A DNA stretch of 64,000 nucleotides from Marinobacterium rhizophilum DSM 18822 (GTDB lineage Bacteria > Pseudomonadota > Gammaproteobacteria > Pseudomonadales > Balneatricaceae). Below the pieces are notes generated by a model that worked only from the letters and a program-made list of their open reading frames with translations, did no database searches and was not told where the DNA came from. A program made the translations under genes and the position numbers. The stretch lies in NCBI RefSeq assembly GCF_000378045.1, contig NZ_KB899110.1, positions 1-64,000 on the forward strand, given 5' to 3'. Shown here one piece after another: positions 1 to 9,183 of the stretch. The first letter of the stretch is position 1, and every line of letters begins with the position of its first letter.

Positions 1-88
1 GCCGAATTTTTGCTCTCCTTTTGCAGTGCGTCGCCCTTCGGGTGACGGTATCTGTGTTTCTATCAGCTCTATTACTCGGTACAAACCA

Positions 89-1675
89 TTGCTGACAACT
101 GCGAATATCACCATGCAGTTTGGCGCCAAGCCGCTGTTTGAAAATGTCTCCGTCAAATTTGGCGACGGCAATCGCTACGGCCTGATTGGCGCCAACGGCT
201 GTGGCAAGTCCACCTTCATGAAAATCCTGGGTGGCGATCTGGACGCGTCCAGCGGTAACGTCTCCAAGGATCCGAATGAGCGCATCGGCAAGCTGCGTCA
301 GGATCAGTTCGCCTACGAAGAGTTCAGCGTGGTGGACACCGTGATCATGGGTCACGAGGACCTGTGGAAGATCAAGGCGGCGCGTGATGCCATCTATGCC
401 AAGCCCGAAATGACCGAGGAAGACGGCATCATGGCCGGTCACCTTGAAGCGGATTTTGCCGAAATGGATGGCTACACCGCCGAGTCGCGCGCCGGCGAAC
501 TGCTGCTGGGTGTGGGTATACCGGTGGAACAGCACTTTGGCCCTATGAGCGAAATCGCGCCGGGCTGGAAGCTGCGTGTACTGCTGGCGCAGGTCCTGTT
601 CTCGGATCCCGACATCATGCTGCTCGACGAGCCGACCAACAACCTGGATATCAACACGATCCGCTGGCTGGAAACGGTGCTCAACGAGCGTAACTGCACG
701 ATGATCATCATTTCCCATGACCGTCACTTCCTGAACAGCGTCTGCACCCACATGGCCGACCTGGACTACGGCGAGCTGCGTCTGTACCCCGGCACCTATG
801 ACGAGTACATGACCGCCGCGACCCAGGTGCGTGAGCGCCAGCAGAGCGACAACGCCAAGAAAAAGGCCCAGATTGCCGACCTCAAGGCGTTTGTCAGCCG
901 CTTCTCGGCCAACGCCTCCAAGTCAAAGCAGGCGACTTCCCGCGCCAAGCAGATCGACAAGATCAAGATCGAGGAAATCAAGCCTTCCAGCCGGCAGAAC
1001 CCGTACATCATCTTTGATCAGGACAAGAAGCTGCACCGCAGTGCGCTGGAAGTGGAAGGTCTGGCCAAGCATTTTGACGAAGAACTGTTCTCGGGCTTCA
1101 ACCTGCAGGTCAGCGTGGGTGAGCGTATTGCGATCATCGGCCCCAACGGTATCGGCAAGTCGACGTTGCTGAAGTGTCTGATGGGCGAGCTGGAACCTAA
1201 CGCCGGCACGATCAAATGGTCCGAAAACAGTCTGCTGGGTTACTACGCCCAGGATCATGCGGCGGATTTCGAAAAGAAACTCACGCTGTTTGACTGGATG
1301 TCGCAGTGGGGCCAGAAAGGCGATGACGAGCAGATTATTCGCGGCACCCTGGGGCGTCTGCTGTTCTCGCAGAATGATATCAACAAGAGCGTAAAGGTCA
1401 TCTCCGGTGGAGAGCAGGGCCGTATGCTGTTCGGCAAGCTGATGCTGCAGCGCCCCAATATCATGCTGCTCGACGAGCCGACCAACCACCTGGACATGGA
1501 GTCCATCGAGTCGCTCAACCTGGCGCTGGAAAATTATCCCGGCACCTTGCTGTTTGTCAGCCATGACCGGGAGTTCGTCTCCTCGCTGGCTACGCGTATC
1601 ATCGAGCTGACGCCGACCGGCATCGTGGACTTCCACGGCAGCTACGAAGATTACCTGCGCAGCCAGGGCATCTGA
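89..1675 (+). CDS. ybiT: ABC-F family ATPase, YbiT type
   Basis: ABC-F proteins are soluble twin ATPases that act on the ribosome rather than in transport. Two nucleotide-binding domains are visible: the first Walker [10 protein letters not shown] lies near residues 34-42 and the second, GPNGIGKST, in the C-terminal half. Each half has an LLDEPTN Walker B, and the linker between them is charged. The sequence closely follows E. coli YbiT from start to end. I chose the TTG at 89 because it gives [12 protein letters not shown], which aligns with the YbiT N-terminus and yields 528 aa, close to the usual 530. The longer GTG frame from 26 adds residues not seen in the family. No strong ribosome-binding site precedes the TTG, so the start is less sure than the identity. 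Confidence 0.93.
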   Translation: MLTTANITMQFGAKPLFENVSVKFGDGNRYGLIGANGCGKSTFMKILGGDLDASSGNVSKDPNERIGKLRQDQFAYEEFSVVDTVIMGHEDLWKIKAARDAIYAKPEMTEEDGIMAGHLEADFAEMDGYTAESRAGELLLGVGIPVEQHFGPMSEIAPGWKLRVLLAQVLFSDPDIMLLDEPTNNLDINTIRWLETVLNERNCTMIIISHDRHFLNSVCTHMADLDYGELRLYPGTYDEYMTAATQVRERQQSDNAKKKAQIADLKAFVSRFSANASKSKQATSRAKQIDKIKIEEIKPSSRQNPYIIFDQDKKLHRSALEVEGLAKHFDEELFSGFNLQVSVGERIAIIGPNGIGKSTLLKCLMGELEPNAGTIKWSENSLLGYYAQDHAADFEKKLTLFDWMSQWGQKGDDEQIIRGTLGRLLFSQNDINKSVKVISGGEQGRMLFGKLMLQRPNIMLLDEPTNHLDMESIESLNLALENYPGTLLFVSHDREFVSSLATRIIELTPTGIVDFHGSYEDYLRSQGI

Positions 1676-1709
1676 GGCTTCGGTCACAGGCAGTGACTCC
1701 ACTGCAGGG

Positions 1710-1745
1710 AAGGGCCCGGATTTTCGCAAGGAGATCCGGGCCCTT
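1710..1745 (+). terminator. Hairpin terminator after ybiT
   Basis: A perfect 12-bp stem (AAGGGCCCGGAT pairing with ATCCGGGCCCTT) with a 12-nt loop starts 34 bases after the ybiT stop. The T-run after it is short, so termination may be partly factor dependent. Confidence 0.7.
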
Positions 1746-1915
1746 TCGCGTTATGGCTCTGGTATTCTGTGGCCGGGAACGACTGCCGTCTGCGACGGTC
1801 ATCTGATGAGTACCTGTTGCGCCCCGAATATGCCGGCACTCATCACGTACAGGCAACACCCGTGCTGCTGCCGCAATGCCTGCTGCAGCTGGCAATACAA
1901 TCTGGAGGTAGCTTT

Positions 1916-2782
1916 ATGACGTTCAACACACTGACACCCGAAGAGCGGCACGTTATTCAGGACAAGGGCACGGAGCGGCCCTTTACCGGCAAATACAACG
2001 AGCACTTCGAGAATGGTCTCTACCTGTGCAAGCAGTGTGATGCACCGTTGTATCGCTCGGAACACAAGTTTCCCTCCCACTGTGGTTGGCCGAGCTTTGA
2101 TGATGAAATTGAAGGTGCCGTGGCGCGCCATGTCGATGCCGACGGGCGTCGCACTGAAATCGTTTGTGCCCACTGCGGCGGACATCTGGGGCACGTATTT
2201 GAAGGCGAAATGCAGACTGCGAAAAATATTCGTCACTGTGTGAATTCCATCTCGATGAATTTCGTCAGTGCCGAAGAGCTGGCGCGCGAAAAGGGCACCG
2301 AGCTGAAAAAGGCCTATTTTGCCGGCGGCTGCTTCTGGGGGGTTGAACACCTGCTGCAACAGGTGCCAGGGGTGGAATCCGTGGTGTCGGGTTATATGGG
2401 CGGGAAGTCCGAGAATCCGACCTACACCCAGGTATGCAGCAAGACCACCGGGCACCTGGAGGTGGTCGAGGTCAGCTATGACCCCGCCGAAGTCAGCTAC
2501 GAAACCCTGGCCAAGCTGTTTTTCGAAATTCACGACCCGACCCAGCTGGACGGTCAGGGGCCGGATCTGGGCTCGCAGTATGCTTCCGCCATTTTCGTCG
2601 CGAACGATCAGGAGCGCGAAACCGCTCAGAAACTGATCGACACGCTCAAGGCCAAGGGCTACGACGTGGTTACCAAACTGCTCCCTATGGCCCCTTTTTG
2701 GCGCGCCGAGGAATACCACCAGGACTACTATGCTAAAACGGGCAAGACACCGTATTGCCACCATTATGAAAAGAAATTCTGA
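1916..2782 (+). CDS. msrBA: Bifunctional methionine sulfoxide reductase B/A
   Basis: This fused enzyme repairs oxidised methionine. The N-terminal MsrB part reduces the R-sulfoxide and the C-terminal MsrA part the S-sulfoxide. MsrB spans about residues 3-120, with two CxxC zinc pairs (C38/C41 and C84/C87) and the catalytic cysteine C108 in RHCVNS. MsrA follows with GGCFWG (catalytic C139) and ends in YCHHYEKKF. The order is B then A, unlike the A-then-B fusions of some pathogens. The ATG at 1916 has a clear GGAGG nine bases upstream, and the 49 in-frame codons before it do not resemble either domain. No signal peptide is seen, so a cytoplasmic role is likely. Confidence 0.94.
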   Translation: MTFNTLTPEERHVIQDKGTERPFTGKYNEHFENGLYLCKQCDAPLYRSEHKFPSHCGWPSFDDEIEGAVARHVDADGRRTEIVCAHCGGHLGHVFEGEMQTAKNIRHCVNSISMNFVSAEELAREKGTELKKAYFAGGCFWGVEHLLQQVPGVESVVSGYMGGKSENPTYTQVCSKTTGHLEVVEVSYDPAEVSYETLAKLFFEIHDPTQLDGQGPDLGSQYASAIFVANDQERETAQKLIDTLKAKGYDVVTKLLPMAPFWRAEEYHQDYYAKTGKTPYCHHYEKKF

Positions 2783-2795
2783 CCGCCAGTTTCCA

Positions 2796-2814
2796 GCCCC
2801 GGCTATGCCGGGGC
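2796..2814 (+). terminator. GC-rich hairpin after msrBA
   Basis: GCCCCGGC and GCCGGGGC form an 8-bp stem with a 3-nt loop, 13 bases after the msrBA stop. It lacks a T-run and may act as an mRNA end-stabiliser rather than a strong intrinsic terminator. Confidence 0.45.
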
Positions 2815-2889
2815 CCAGGCCTGGCGTGCAGGTGTCTCGTTGAATAGGGTGTTGGGGGTGAGTGATTAGAGGGGGTTCAAAATAAGCGG

Positions 2890-2917
2890 TTGACGCCGCA
2901 AGGTGGCCATGTATAAT
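2890..2917 (+). promoter_or_regulatory. Sigma-70 promoter of the cold-shock gene
   Basis: TTGACG (2890-2895) and a perfect TATAAT (2912-2917) are separated by 16 bp. This is the cleanest sigma-70 promoter in the window. Initiation near 2924 would give a leader of about 150 nt before the cold-shock start codon. Confidence 0.8.
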
Positions 2918-2923
2918 ACAGCC

Positions 2924-3076
2924 TTACCTGAAAGTACGACCTATATTTATGCACACATTTTCGATGTCCTGTTTTAGAACTTCGTCCTGTTTTTCATAAG
3001 TAATAGCACAACTTTTAGTCCGACGGCCTTGGCAACAAGGCAATTAAATTACTCTTGAATTATCAGGAAATATACT
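2924..3076 (+). promoter_or_regulatory. Long 5' leader of the cold-shock mRNA
   Basis: About 150 nt lie between the predicted transcription start and the start codon, with no ORF. Long leaders of this size are known for cspA-family mRNAs, where the RNA folds differently at low temperature. The sequence is AT-richer than its surroundings. AGGAAA (3063-3068) sits just before the ATG as a ribosome-binding site. The thermosensor role is inferred from the family, not shown here. Confidence 0.55.
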
Positions 3077-3283
3077 ATGTCTACTACTACCGGCACCGTA
3101 AAATGGTTCAACGAAGCTAAAGGTTTTGGTTTCATCGAACAGGAATCTGGTCCTGACGTTTTCGCTCACTTCCGTGCGATCACTGGTTCTGGCTTCAAGA
3201 CTCTGGTCGAAGGCCAGAAAGTCGAGTTCACAGTTACTCAGGGCCAGAAAGGTCCTCAGGCTGAGAACATCGTAATTCTGTAA
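3077..3283 (+). CDS. CspA-family cold-shock protein
   Basis: This 68-residue single cold-shock domain binds single-stranded RNA and DNA and acts as an RNA chaperone. The RNA-binding motifs are visible as KGFGFI (RNP1, near residue 16) and VFAHF (RNP2, near residue 28). The opening [16 protein letters not shown] is diagnostic of the family. Length and composition are standard. The gene stands alone, with its own strong promoter, long leader and terminator. Which Csp paralogue it is, and whether it is cold-induced, cannot be read from the sequence. Confidence 0.95.
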   Translation: MSTTTGTVKWFNEAKGFGFIEQESGPDVFAHFRAITGSGFKTLVEGQKVEFTVTQGQKGPQAENIVIL

Positions 3284-3325
3284 ATTACAGAATCACGACT
3301 GGCATCGTAGCAATATGATGTCACC

Positions 3326-3345
3326 CTCAACTCCCTGGAGTTGAG
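3326..3345 (+). other. Perfect stem-loop in the csp 3' region
   Basis: CTCAACTC and GAGTTGAG pair over 8 bp around a 4-nt loop, just upstream of the terminator hairpin. It may protect the csp mRNA 3' end. Confidence 0.45.
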
Positions 3346-3350
3346 CGATA

Positions 3351-3385
3351 AAAAAAGGCGAAACCTTCGGGTGTCGCCTTTTTTT
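3351..3385 (+). terminator. Intrinsic terminator of the cold-shock gene
   Basis: An 11-bp stem (A-rich tract plus GGCGA pairing with TCGCC plus T-tract) ends in seven T residues. This is a classical rho-independent terminator and ends the csp transcript before the tandem repeat array. Confidence 0.9.
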
Positions 3386-3443
3386 GTGGGCGCAGGAAAA
3401 ATAATGGCTAATTGGTATCAGCACCGCTCACCCAATTCAACTG

Positions 3444-4219
3444 CGTACCTATAGCTATTTACGAATTACACATCACGACCTGTCCCTTCGTCGTTTGCGG
3501 GCCCGGTGTCGGTGCCGGTAAATGAACTGTGCAGCCATGGGTCGTTGCATGCTCTCCTGTGGGAGCCCGCTCCGCGGGCGAATAGCGCCAGACTCCCGCC
3601 CGGTTCGCCCGAAGACCGGTCTCCTGCGCTTTCACCGCACCCTCTTCACCTGGCGACGGTTCGGCTGTGTACCAATAATTTTTTACGAATTACATATCAC
3701 GACCTGTTCCTCCGTCGTTTGCGGGCCCGGTGTCGGTGCTGGTAAATGAACTGTGCAGCCATGGGTCATTCCATGATCTCCTGTGGGAGCCCGCTCCGCG
3801 GGCGAATAGCGCCAGAGTCCCGCCCGGTTCGCCCGAAGACCGGTCTCCTGCGCTTTCATCGCACCATTTTCACCTGGCGACGGTTCGGCTGCGTACCAAT
3901 AACTATTTACGAGTTACATATCACGCTCTGCCCCTCCGTCGTTCGCGGGCCCGGTGTCGGTGCCGGTAAATGAACCATGCAGCCATGGGGGGTTCCATGC
4001 TCTCCTGTGGGAGCCCGCTCCGCGGGCGAATAGCGCCAGACTCCCGCCCGGTTCGCCCGAAGACCGGTCTCCTGCGCTTTCATCGCACCCTCTTCACCTG
4101 ACGACGGTTCGGCTGCGTACCAATAATTTTTTACGAATTACACATCACGACCTGTCCCTCCGTCGTTTGCGGGCCCGGTGTCGGTGCCGGTAAATGAACT
4201 GTGCAGCCATGGGTCGTTA
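3444..4219 (+). repeat. 224-bp tandem repeat array, about 3.5 copies
   Basis: Copies begin near 3444, 3668 and 3892, with a partial fourth at 4116-4219. The period is exactly 224 bp and the copies differ by scattered substitutions. Each full unit carries a REP-like palindrome, GCCCGC-TCC-GCGGGC (near 3565, 3789 and 4013), and a second GC-rich inverted segment around CCCGCCCGGTTCGCCCG. Each unit also has an AT-rich stretch near 'TTTACGAATTAC'. The array fills the gap between two terminators, so no neighbouring transcript needs to cross it. Short ORFs recur in every unit only because the sequence does, and none has a convincing start. Confidence 0.9.
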
Positions 4220-4258
4220 CCTGACGACGACACCGGCGTCACAGTCTGAGCCCGCACT

Positions 4259-4283
4259 GCAAAAAGCCCGCCGAGGCGGGCTT
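4259..4283 (-). terminator. Intrinsic terminator of the NCS2 permease gene
   Basis: Read on the minus strand, AAGCCCGCC and GGCGGGCTT form a tight stem followed by a T-run. It lies 26 bases beyond the permease stop codon. Confidence 0.85.
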
Positions 4284-4308
4284 CTGTTCAGGCCTGTGCG
4301 CTTGAGCG

Positions 4309-5664
4309 TCAGCCGTTCATCTTGAGCTCGATCTGCGCCCGTTCCTGCTCTTCATCGGCCAGGGATTTGTGCGGCAGTATCAGGTTCAGCACGATGGATA
4401 CAAAGGCCGCCACCACGATGGGGGAGCCACCCACCACCAGCTTCAGCATCTGCGGAAACTGCTCGATGGCGTCCGGCACCGCATAGATCCCCATGCTCAG
4501 CGCCAGTGACAGGCTGACGATGGTCACGTTGCGCGACGACATCTCTTCCTTGGTAATCAACTTGATGCCGGTCATGGTGATCATGCCAAACACGATGATG
4601 GTTGCGCCGCCGAGCACCGGGAACGGAATGGTGGTGATCAGGGCGCCGAATTTGGGAATAAATCCCGCCACCAGCATAAATCCCGCCGCCAGTGCGAGTA
4701 CAAAGCGGCTAATCACCTTGGTCATGGCCACGATGCCGACATTCTGGCTGTAGGACGCCGTGGGCAGCGCGCCAAAAAACGAACCCAGCATGGTGCAGAC
4801 GCCATTGCCCAGCAGGCCGCCGGTGAGTTCGCGGTCAGACAGTTCGCGGTTCATGGCCCCGACAGTGGTCGCGGAAAGATCGCCGATGGTCTGCACCGAG
4901 TTGATCACGCAGATGATCACCATGGAAATAATGGCTGCGGTATGAAACTCCAGTTCGAATTGCATGGGGCTTGGCGCTGTAAACCAGGGTGCGGCGGCAA
5001 TAGGGCTGAAGTCGACCAGGCCGCAGAACACGGACAGAACATAACCCACGGCGATGCCGCAGATGATGGAGGCCAGCTGCAGGAAACCCCGGGCGAAGTG
5101 GGAGATACCCAGCACCACCAGCAGGGTGGCGATGGCGATACCCCAGTTCAACAGCGAGCCATGGGTGCTGCTGGCAACGCCGCCGGCCATGTAATTGATG
5201 GCGATATCGTACAGTGACAGGCCGATCACCAGCACAACGGTGCCGGCCACCACCGGCGTAAAGAGGCCGCGAATGCGCTTGATAAACAGCGCCACCAGCA
5301 TCATGGCGATACCGCCGGCGACCTGTGCACCAAGAATGCCGCTGATACCGTACTGAGCGCCAATGGCAGTGAGGGTCGGCACATAGGCGAAGCCCACGCC
5401 GAAGATGGCGGGCAGGTGCGCGCCCATCTTGCCGATACAGTACAGCTGCAGCAGGGTGGAGATGCCGGAGGCGATCAGCGCGATCTGGATCAGCGCCATC
5501 TTTTCATCCAGCGATGCGTTCACTGCGCCCACGATGATGATGGGTACGGTGACAGTGCCCATCATCATGGCCAGTATATGTTGCAGGGAGAGCGGCAGGG
5601 CCTTGAGTATGGGCGGCCGGCCGTAGAAGTCGAACAGGGAGGTGTTGCGGGTGCGGGTGTTCAT
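4309..5664 (-). CDS. NCS2-family xanthine/uracil permease
   Basis: This 451-residue membrane protein belongs to the nucleobase-cation symporter 2 family, which imports purines or pyrimidines with protons. The family signature is clear as SQNVGIVAMTKVISR, matching the QNxGxxxxTxxxSR pattern. Around a dozen hydrophobic segments are visible, with an LxxPxxFGVGFAYVP stretch early and a charged C-terminal tail. The opening LPLSLQHILAMMMGTVTVPII matches xanthine/urate-type members better than UraA. It is a single-gene unit with its own terminator. The substrate is inferred: xanthine, urate or a related purine. Confidence 0.88.
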   Translation of the reverse strand: MNTRTRNTSLFDFYGRPPILKALPLSLQHILAMMMGTVTVPIIIVGAVNASLDEKMALIQIALIASGISTLLQLYCIGKMGAHLPAIFGVGFAYVPTLTAIGAQYGISGILGAQVAGGIAMMLVALFIKRIRGLFTPVVAGTVVLVIGLSLYDIAINYMAGGVASSTHGSLLNWGIAIATLLVVLGISHFARGFLQLASIICGIAVGYVLSVFCGLVDFSPIAAAPWFTAPSPMQFELEFHTAAIISMVIICVINSVQTIGDLSATTVGAMNRELSDRELTGGLLGNGVCTMLGSFFGALPTASYSQNVGIVAMTKVISRFVLALAAGFMLVAGFIPKFGALITTIPFPVLGGATIIVFGMITMTGIKLITKEEMSSRNVTIVSLSLALSMGIYAVPDAIEQFPQMLKLVVGGSPIVVAAFVSIVLNLILPHKSLADEEQERAQIELKMNG

Positions 5665-6247
5665 GGCAAGAGCCCCAGAAAGGTCATCGTGATCGAACAG
5701 AATTAATGTGACAACGCCGTTGTGGCGGCGCCCGGCTGCTGTAAATCGCGGCTATCTGAGGGGGATGGGCGTCTTGTCATGTCCCTGTTGTGCTCTTTCA
5801 TGCTGTTCCTCTGGATTCAGGCACGGCTTGAGCGTGCCATTTTTATTGTTCGCGTCCCCGTGTGTGCGGGGTGCTTTGTCATGCCGCCAGATGCGGCCCG
5901 GTGAGTTCGCGACGGGATTGTCATAACGAAATCCGCAGCGTTCGCCGGTTGTGCCGGTTGGAGGCCAGAGCAGCCCGTGCCAACGGCATTCGATTGCCTC
6001 GAGGCCGTATTGTATACATTTCTGTAACTATTATTTCAAATTAAAAATTAAGTTTTTGTAATTATATTGATGGAATATTGTGTATTTTCTGTGTTGTTTT
6101 TTGGATACATGTGAGGGTTTCCGGCCCTGGTCCGGGGGCCAGGACGCAGCTATGGTGCGAGTCTGGCGGCTGTGGCCGGGTCTGTTAAAATAGCGGCCTG
6201 TTACGCCCGGGTCGGGCGTGTTGATCAATTGCTGCTGCGAAACCACG
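5665..6247. other. Intergenic region between divergent permease and methyltransferase genes
   Basis: This region of about 580 bp must carry both divergent promoters. A distinctly AT-rich patch lies at about 6015-6105. I see no riboswitch fold, no convincing ORF and no repeat shared with other parts of the window. Confidence 0.5.
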
Positions 6248-6766
6248 ATGACACATCCGAAACTCTGTATTGGCCTGAGCAATCCCAAGAGTCCGACCAA
6301 CGTGGGCGCAGTCATGCGTGCGGCGGGCTGTTTCGGGGTGGATGCGGTGTTCTATACGGGCGAGCGCTATCCGCGGGCCAATAAGTTCAGTACAGACACC
6401 AAGCAGGCAAGCCGCAGTATTCCGCTTACGGGTGTGGAGTCGCTGCTGGATGCGGTACCGGAGAACGCAGCAATTGTCTGCGTCGAGCTGGTGGAGGGTG
6501 CGCAGCCGCTCAATGCCTTCGAGCATCCGGAAAATGCCTTTTACATCTTTGGTCCGGAAGACGGCACTTTGAGTCAGCAGCTGGTCGACTGTGCCCAGGC
6601 CGTGGTTTATATCCCCACGGTGGGGTGCCTGAACCTGGCGGCCACGGTGAATGTGCTGCTGTACGACCGGCTGGCAAAATCCGCCGACGGCATTGCCGAC
6701 GATGAGCTGATACGTCGCAGCCGTGACAAAAACAATACGGTCAAAGTAAGGCGCGGGCCCTTGTAA
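6248..6766 (+). CDS. TrmH/SpoU-family RNA 2'-O-methyltransferase
   Basis: SPOUT enzymes methylate ribose 2'-OH groups in tRNA or rRNA using S-adenosylmethionine bound in a knotted fold. The motifs are present: NPKSPTNVGAVMRAAGCFG (motif 1), FGPEDGTLS (motif 2) and IPTVGCLNLAATVNVLLYD (motif 3, forming the knot). Motif 3 has Cys where many members have Ser. At 172 aa it is a minimal catalytic domain without an RNA-binding extension. I chose the ATG at 6248 because MTHPKLCIGL fits the family; the upstream TTG frame adds cysteines with no homology. The RNA target is not evident. Confidence 0.85.
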   Translation: MTHPKLCIGLSNPKSPTNVGAVMRAAGCFGVDAVFYTGERYPRANKFSTDTKQASRSIPLTGVESLLDAVPENAAIVCVELVEGAQPLNAFEHPENAFYIFGPEDGTLSQQLVDCAQAVVYIPTVGCLNLAATVNVLLYDRLAKSADGIADDELIRRSRDKNNTVKVRRGPL

Positions 6767-6794
6767 GCAAAGGGATTGCAGGTGGGCCATTGTA

Positions 6795-6826
6795 AATAAA
6801 GAGGTTATACACACGACCTCTTTATT
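6795..6826. terminator. Bidirectional hairpin between convergent genes
   Basis: AATAAAGAGGT and ACCTCTTTATT form a perfect 11-bp stem with a 10-nt loop. It sits between the methyltransferase gene (plus) and the small lysine-rich gene (minus). A/T-rich stem ends give a short U-run in either direction. Confidence 0.7.
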
Positions 6827-6878
6827 CAGTCAGGTTGCAGCAGAAGGTCAGTGGTTCAGATTAATTGAACGTGACGGA

Positions 6879-6995
6879 TCAGGAACCAAAAATATTCTTG
6901 GATTCCTTTTTCGAGTGCTTGGCTGCCTTTTTCTCCTTGGGAGACATGGCAGGTTTCTTTTTCGATTCCTTGGAACTGCTTCTTTCTTTGGACAT
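6879..6995 (-). CDS. Small lysine/serine-rich basic protein (38 aa)
   Basis: This short minus-strand ORF opens MSKERSSSKESKKKPAM, ends KESKNIFGS and is about one-third lysine. A GGAG ribosome-binding site sits 8 bases before the ATG, and a bidirectional hairpin lies about 50 bases after the stop. Both support a real gene. It has no cysteine and no hydrophobic segment, so it is soluble and strongly basic. Such proteins may bind nucleic acid or be disordered ribosome- or stress-associated factors, but I do not recognise a named family. The clear SD, codon-like pattern and terminator make chance unlikely. Confidence 0.6.
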   Translation of the reverse strand: MSKERSSSKESKKKPAMSPKEKKAAKHSKKESKNIFGS

Positions 6996-7488
6996 GTCGT
7001 GTGCTCCGGCGATCGATGGTTTTCAGGACAATGCGCTATGCATGTCCTGGCTGCTGTCAGGGGGCTGAAAAGACACCTTCCGGCACCCTGGCATTGGGTA
7101 CACTGCAGATCCTAACGTCTGAAACCTATGCGGGGCCGCTGTTCGGCTATAGATCAGGCCAGCGCCTGCGGTGAAGTCTGATTACACTGTAACACGCCAG
7201 CATCACAAGACAGCGGATATAAAATCACCCTCTGGGTGGCGCGTACTTACAGTGCGCTGCACGGGATGGCGCCGGGTGCGCGCCCGGCCGTGCAACGGGC
7301 GACATCGAGGCCCGCAATGCAGTAAAATGCCGCCTTTACTATAACCAGGTAACTCCGAAGCCGCCGCTACACCGTTGCGACATCTATGCCCTGTCATGCA
7401 GCCGCCGGCTTGTCCGTGCAGGGGCCTGCGGCCAGGCGGATGCCCAGCGGAGTCGATAGCGCGGTTTTCTGTCGTTCGGGAAATTCAC
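6996..7488. other. Intergenic region upstream of the FAD oxidoreductase
   Basis: Nearly 500 bp that must include the promoters of the small basic protein (minus) and the oxidoreductase (plus). Short ORFs exist on both strands but none has a start signal or recognisable sequence. No strong hairpin or repeat is seen. Confidence 0.4.
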
Positions 7489-9099
7489 ATGATACGCCTG
7501 ACCAATATCAAGCTGCCACTGGATCACGATGAGGCTGCGCTGAAAAACGCCATACTGGCAACGCTGGAAATCACCGCAGCACAGCTGTTGGGATTCGAGA
7601 TCCATCGGCGCGGCTATGATGCCCGCAAGAAAAGCCAAATCGAGCTGATCTATACCCTGGACGTGCAAACGAGCCAGGATGCGGCCCTGCTGAAAAAATT
7701 TGCCGGGCATCAGTTGATCAAGCCAACGCCGGACATGACGTACAAGTTTGTCGCCCAGGCACCGGTACCGCTGGCCGAACGACCGGTAGTGATCGGCTTT
7801 GGCCCCTGCGGGCTGCTGGCGGGTCTGCTACTGGCGCAGATGGGCTACAGGCCCATTATCCTGGAGCGTGGCAAGGAAGTGCGCGAGCGCACCAAGGATA
7901 CCTTCGGCTTCTGGCGCAAGAAGGTGCTGAACACCGAGTCCAATGTACAGTTTGGCGAGGGCGGCGCCGGCACCTTTTCCGATGGCAAGCTCTACAGCCA
8001 GGTGAAGGATCCCAAGCACTACAGCCGCAAGGTGCTGAGCGAGTTCGTCGCCGCCGGTGCGCCGGAGGAAATCATGTTCGTCAGCAAGCCCCACATCGGC
8101 ACCTTCCGGCTGGTGTCCATGGTGGAGAAAATGCGCGCCTTGATCATCGAGCTGGGCGGCGAGATTCGCTTCAGCGCCCGCGTTGATGATCTGCATATCG
8201 AAGATGGCCAGATTACCGGCCTGACGCTGGCCAGTGGCGAGCAGATCAAATCGAAGCATATTGCCCTGGCAGTGGGCCACAGTGCCCGCGATACCTTCCA
8301 GATGCTGTACGACAAGAATGTCTATATGGAAGCCAAGCCGTTTTCGGTAGGGTTCCGCATAGAGCATCAGCAGTCCATGATCGACGAAGCCCGCTTTGGC
8401 GCTAACGCCGGCAACGAAATTCTCGGCGCCGCCGATTACAAGCTGGTGCATCACTGCAAGAACGGCCGTTCCGTCTACAGCTTCTGCATGTGCCCGGGCG
8501 GCACCGTGGTGGCGGCGACCTCGGAAGAAAACCGCGTGGTCACCAACGGCATGAGCCAGTATTCGCGCAACGAACGCAATGCCAACAGCGCCGTGGTGGT
8601 GGGCATCGAACCCTCCGATTATCCGGGTCATCCGCTGGCCGGCGTGGAATTTCAGCGCCAGCTCGAAAGCCTGGCCTTTGAGCTCGGCGGCGCCAATTAT
8701 GATGCGCCGGCACAGAAGGTCGGTGATTTCCTCAAGGGACGCTCATCGGAGCAGCTGGGCACGGTGGAACCATCGTTCAAGCCCGGCATCAAGCTGACCG
8801 ATCTGTCCCAGGCATTACCGGATTTCTGTATCGAGGCCATTCGCGAGGCGATTCCGGCGTTTAATCGCAAGATCCGTGGCTTTGCGCTGGAAGATGCGAT
8901 TCTCACCGGGGTGGAAACCCGCACCTCGTCGCCGGTCAACATCAAGCGCGGCGACGACCTGCAGAGCCTCAACACCCGCGGGCTTTACCCGGCGGGTGAG
9001 GGCGCAGGCTATGCCGGTGGCATCATGTCGGCGGCCATCGATGGAATTCGCATCGCCGAAGCCATGGCTCTCAGCATTAACGAAGAAAGCCGCCGGTAG
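7489..9099 (+). CDS. FAD-dependent oxidoreductase (uncharacterised COG2509-like)
   Basis: This 536-residue flavoprotein has a small N-terminal domain (residues 1-90) before a Rossmann FAD-binding motif, VIGFGPCGLLAG, near residues 101-112. NVQFGEGGAGTFSDGKL and a C-terminal YPAGEGAGYAGGIMSAA match the family of uncharacterised FAD-dependent dehydrogenases found across bacteria. The reaction is unknown. I chose the ATG at 7489, preceded by GGGAA, since MIRLTNIKLPLDHDE matches the usual family start; the 38 upstream codons are Pro/Cys/Arg-rich filler. It is followed, 84 bp later, by the rsuA-like gene on the same strand. Confidence 0.87.
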   Translation: MIRLTNIKLPLDHDEAALKNAILATLEITAAQLLGFEIHRRGYDARKKSQIELIYTLDVQTSQDAALLKKFAGHQLIKPTPDMTYKFVAQAPVPLAERPVVIGFGPCGLLAGLLLAQMGYRPIILERGKEVRERTKDTFGFWRKKVLNTESNVQFGEGGAGTFSDGKLYSQVKDPKHYSRKVLSEFVAAGAPEEIMFVSKPHIGTFRLVSMVEKMRALIIELGGEIRFSARVDDLHIEDGQITGLTLASGEQIKSKHIALAVGHSARDTFQMLYDKNVYMEAKPFSVGFRIEHQQSMIDEARFGANAGNEILGAADYKLVHHCKNGRSVYSFCMCPGGTVVAATSEENRVVTNGMSQYSRNERNANSAVVVGIEPSDYPGHPLAGVEFQRQLESLAFELGGANYDAPAQKVGDFLKGRSSEQLGTVEPSFKPGIKLTDLSQALPDFCIEAIREAIPAFNRKIRGFALEDAILTGVETRTSSPVNIKRGDDLQSLNTRGLYPAGEGAGYAGGIMSAAIDGIRIAEAMALSINEESRR

Positions 9100-9183
9100 G
9101 CTGGCCGGTAAAGAGGGGCGTGAAAAATGACCACAATCGGCTTTTCCGCCGTAGATCAGTGCTAAGGCCGGGAGGCTGCCAAG

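Noticed and set aside
3444-4219. Three overlapping 75-79 residue ORFs in the tandem array
   Set aside because: They recur because the DNA repeats, two frames are open at once, and none has a ribosome-binding site. The products are Arg/Pro-rich and look like translated REP sequence.
5665-6247. Purine riboswitch upstream of the NCS2 permease
   Set aside because: No purine-aptamer core or expression-platform hairpin could be found on the minus strand. Such riboswitches are also unusual in this bacterial group.
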